Source of the DNA: Dryocola sp051307055
Lineage (GTDB): Bacteria; Pseudomonadota; Gammaproteobacteria; Enterobacterales; Enterobacteriaceae
DNA length: 64,000 nt
Assembly (NCBI RefSeq): GCF_051307055.1
Contig: NZ_CP149994.1
Location: 3,348,001-3,412,000, forward strand
Reading direction: 5' to 3'
Of this stretch, positions 62,242 to 64,000 are shown piece after piece; positions within the stretch are counted from its first letter, which is position 1; the number at the start of each line of letters is the position of its first letter. Both the position numbers and the translations under genes were made by a program. The notes under the pieces were generated by a model. It was not told the origin of the DNA. It saw only the letters and a program-made list of their open reading frames with translations, and searched no databases.

Positions 62242-63219
62242 ATGAGAATTAAAGCGAATATCGAACGTATTCCTGGCGGGATGATGCTCATTCCGCTGCT
62301 GCTTGGCGCGATGTTAAATACCTTCGCGCCCGACGCCGGAACTTACTTCGGCTCCTTTACTAAAGGAATGATTAGCGGCACCGTTCCTGTTCTTGCGGTG
62401 TGGTTCTTCTGTATCGGTGCCTCTATCGATTTACGGGCAACCGGTACGGTGCTGCGTAAATCCGGCACGTTGGTTGTCACAAAAATTGCTGTCGCCTGGG
62501 TTGTGGCAATGATTGCCGCTTCCTTTATTCCTGATGAAGGTATTCAGACAGGCATGTTTGCCGGCCTCTCCGTGCTGGCGCTTGTTTCGGCCATGGACAT
62601 GACTAACGGCGGCCTGATGAACCAGTACGGCACCAAAGAAGAATCCGGCGCGTTTGTTTTAATGTCGCTGGAATCCGGCCCGCTGATGACCATGGTAATC
62701 CTGGGGTCCGCAGGCCTGGCCTCCTTTGAGCCGCACCACTTTATTGGCGCCGTGCTGCCGTTCCTGATTGGCTTCACCCTGGGTAACCTGGATCACGATT
62801 TCCGCGCCTTCTTCAGCAAAGCTACCCCGACGCTTATTCCGTTCTTCGGTTTTGCTTTGGGTAACACCATCAATCTGAACGTGATTATGGATACCGGGCT
62901 GCTGGGCATTATGCTGGGCGTAGCGGTTATCGTGGTTACCGGGATTCCATTGATTCTGGCTGACAAATTTATTGGCGGCGGTAACGGTACCGCAGGGATC
63001 GCCGCGTCATCTGCGGCAGGCGCTGCGGTGGCAAACCCGGTCATTATTGCGCAGATTAATCCGGCGTTTGAGCCGGTGGCCGCTTCAGCCACGGCGCTAG
63101 TAGCGGCAAGCGTTATCGTCACGGCGATTCTCGTACCGATCATTACCGCACTGTACTCGCGGCGCATAGGAGGCAAGATGGAAGAAAAAGAGCTGGTGCA
63201 GCAAGCACCGCACCACTAA
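62242..63219 (+). CDS. kdgT: 2-keto-3-deoxygluconate permease KdgT
   Basis: Imports 2-keto-3-deoxygluconate with protons. Of 325 residues, about ten membrane helices; NIERIPGGMMLIPLLLGAML near the start, AMDMTNGGLMNQYGTKEESG and AGIAASSAAGAAVANPVIIA are hallmark segments of the family. Divergent from kduI, consistent with joint induction by uronate breakdown products. Confidence 0.96.
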   Translation: MRIKANIERIPGGMMLIPLLLGAMLNTFAPDAGTYFGSFTKGMISGTVPVLAVWFFCIGASIDLRATGTVLRKSGTLVVTKIAVAWVVAMIAASFIPDEGIQTGMFAGLSVLALVSAMDMTNGGLMNQYGTKEESGAFVLMSLESGPLMTMVILGSAGLASFEPHHFIGAVLPFLIGFTLGNLDHDFRAFFSKATPTLIPFFGFALGNTINLNVIMDTGLLGIMLGVAVIVVTGIPLILADKFIGGGNGTAGIAASSAAGAAVANPVIIAQINPAFEPVAASATALVAASVIVTAILVPIITALYSRRIGGKMEEKELVQQAPHH

Positions 63220-63222
63220 AAG

Positions 63223-63248
63223 AAAAAGGAGCCGCAAGGCTCCTTTTT
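63223..63248. terminator. Bidirectional terminator kdgT / aminotransferase
   Basis: AAAAAGGAGCC, loop GCAA, GGCTCCTTTTT: a perfect 11-bp stem with A- and T-runs on either side, 3 bases after the kdgT stop and 3 before the convergent gene's stop. Confidence 0.92.
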
Positions 63249-63251
63249 GAC

Positions 63252-64000
63252 TTACAGCGCCGACTTCAGCCGCTGCACCGCCTCATAAAGCTGCTCTTCC
63301 GTGGCCGTCGCATAGGAGAAACGCAGCGTCTTTTTATCCGCGTTATCACTGAAGAAGAACTCGCCGGGCACGTAGACCACGCCTTTCTCCAGCGTCCGCT
63401 GCAGCCACTTTGTGGTATCAAACTCGTAGCGGAATTTCGCCCACAGGAACATGCCGCCCTGCGGCTGGTTAAAGCTGATATGCTCGCCCAGCTCGTCCTG
63501 CAGGTAACGCGACAGGCTCAGGCATTTTTGCTTATAGGCATCCCGAATCAGCGCAATCTGCGGGTTCAACCGGCCCAGCGTCAGGTAAGCCGCCACCAGC
63601 GACTGCGAGAAAGAGTTGGCATGGAGATCGGTCGCCTGCTTGATGATAGCCACTTTCTGCTTCATCCATTCCGGCAGGATTAACCAGCCCACACGCAGGC
63701 CCGGCGCCAGGATTTTAGAGAAGGTTGAGGTATAGACCACGTTCTCATGATTGCCCCTTTCCGCCGCGACCTGGAAAAGCGTTTTCTGACGCTCTTCGGT
63801 AAAGCTGATGGCGCCGTACGGATCGTCTTCAATGATGACGAAATCATGCTCAACGGCCAGTTTTACCAGCTTCTCGCGGCGCTCAGCGCTAAGCGTTGTG
63901 CCGCTCGGGTTGCCAAACGTCGGCACCAGATAAACGCACTTGATGCGGGTCGTTTTAAGCAAGGCTTCCAGTTCATCAACGATCATGCCGTGCTCGTCGC
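63252..64000 (-). CDS. PLP-dependent aminotransferase, class I/II fold (N-terminus outside window)
   Basis: The frame is open to the window edge, so this is the last 248 residues of a longer protein. The PLP-binding Lys lies in YTSTFSKILAPGLRVGWLIL; VYLVPTFGNPSGTTLSAERR and IIEDDPYGAISF complete the cofactor site. The pattern fits the group of 2-aminoadipate aminotransferases and the aminotransferase half of MocR-type regulators. A missing N-terminal winged helix would decide between enzyme and regulator and cannot be seen here. Substrate unknown. Confidence 0.85.
   Translation of the reverse strand, partial: DEHGMIVDELEALLKTTRIKCVYLVPTFGNPSGTTLSAERREKLVKLAVEHDFVIIEDDPYGAISFTEERQKTLFQVAAERGNHENVVYTSTFSKILAPGLRVGWLILPEWMKQKVAIIKQATDLHANSFSQSLVAAYLTLGRLNPQIALIRDAYKQKCLSLSRYLQDELGEHISFNQPQGGMFLWAKFRYEFDTTKWLQRTLEKGVVYVPGEFFFSDNADKKTLRFSYATATEEQLYEAVQRLKSAL

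Overview
The window is chromosomal DNA from a member of the Enterobacteriaceae. The evidence is long stretches of gene order and near-identical protein sequence shared with Escherichia, Salmonella and Enterobacter: mutS-rpoS-nlpD-pcm-surE-truD-ispF-ispD-ftsB-ygbE-cysCND-iap-cysHIJ-queD-queE, eno-pyrG-mazG-relA-rlmD-barA, gudPXD, yqcA-truC-yqcC-csrB-syd-queF-ppnN and sdaC-sdaB. I could not fix the genus from sequence alone. No tRNA or rRNA gene, intact insertion sequence or CRISPR array was seen.

Region by region: (1) 1-8118 is a five-gene secretion/adhesin locus on the + strand: the C-terminal part of a large repeat adhesin, a TolC-like lipoprotein with an extra C-terminal domain, a soluble periplasmic adaptor, a membrane adaptor with an unusual cytoplasmic head, and a fusion of an M50 (site-2-type) metalloprotease with an HlyD-type adaptor. 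No ABC ATPase is present in the visible part. This is the best candidate for an under-described system. (2) 8119-9289 is a graveyard of mobile DNA: an IS3-family transposase remnant abutting the N-terminal part of an integrase. (3) 9290-28875 is core: mismatch repair, the stationary-phase sigma factor, isoprenoid and pseudouridine enzymes, cell division, and the complete sulfate assimilation set (cysCND and cysJIH), then two queuosine genes. (4) 28988-33301 is accessory metabolism: an N-acetylmannosamine-6-phosphate epimerase / PTS permease / RpiR regulator module and an alcohol dehydrogenase. (5) 33470-44273 is core: enolase, CTP synthase, MazG, RelA, RlmD and the BarA sensor kinase, with a threefold tandem duplication of the relA 3' end. 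(6) 44342-46608 is a ramR-romA-ramA-like multidrug-regulation locus with a clear RamR-type operator. (7) 46665-51936 is a glucarate catabolism operon (gudP-gudX-gudD-glycerate kinase). (8) 52309-57476 is core and includes the CsrB regulatory RNA with UvrY boxes. (9) 58071-60797 is serine uptake and deamination. (10) 60989-63219 is the divergent kduI/kdgT pectin/hexuronate pair, followed by a partial aminotransferase.

Functional links inside the window: BarA (41517-44273) is the kinase that, through UvrY, drives csrB (53955-54335), and the UvrY palindromes upstream of csrB are intact. cysDNC, cysJIH and iap keep the ancestral order, but the iap-cysH slot that carries CRISPR-Cas in E. coli is empty. 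RamR most likely represses romA-ramA through a palindrome overlapping the -10 box. Three copies of an unnamed hairpin-containing repeat sit just downstream of queD, ppnN and sdaB. In two of them the element lies between crossed terminators of convergent genes.
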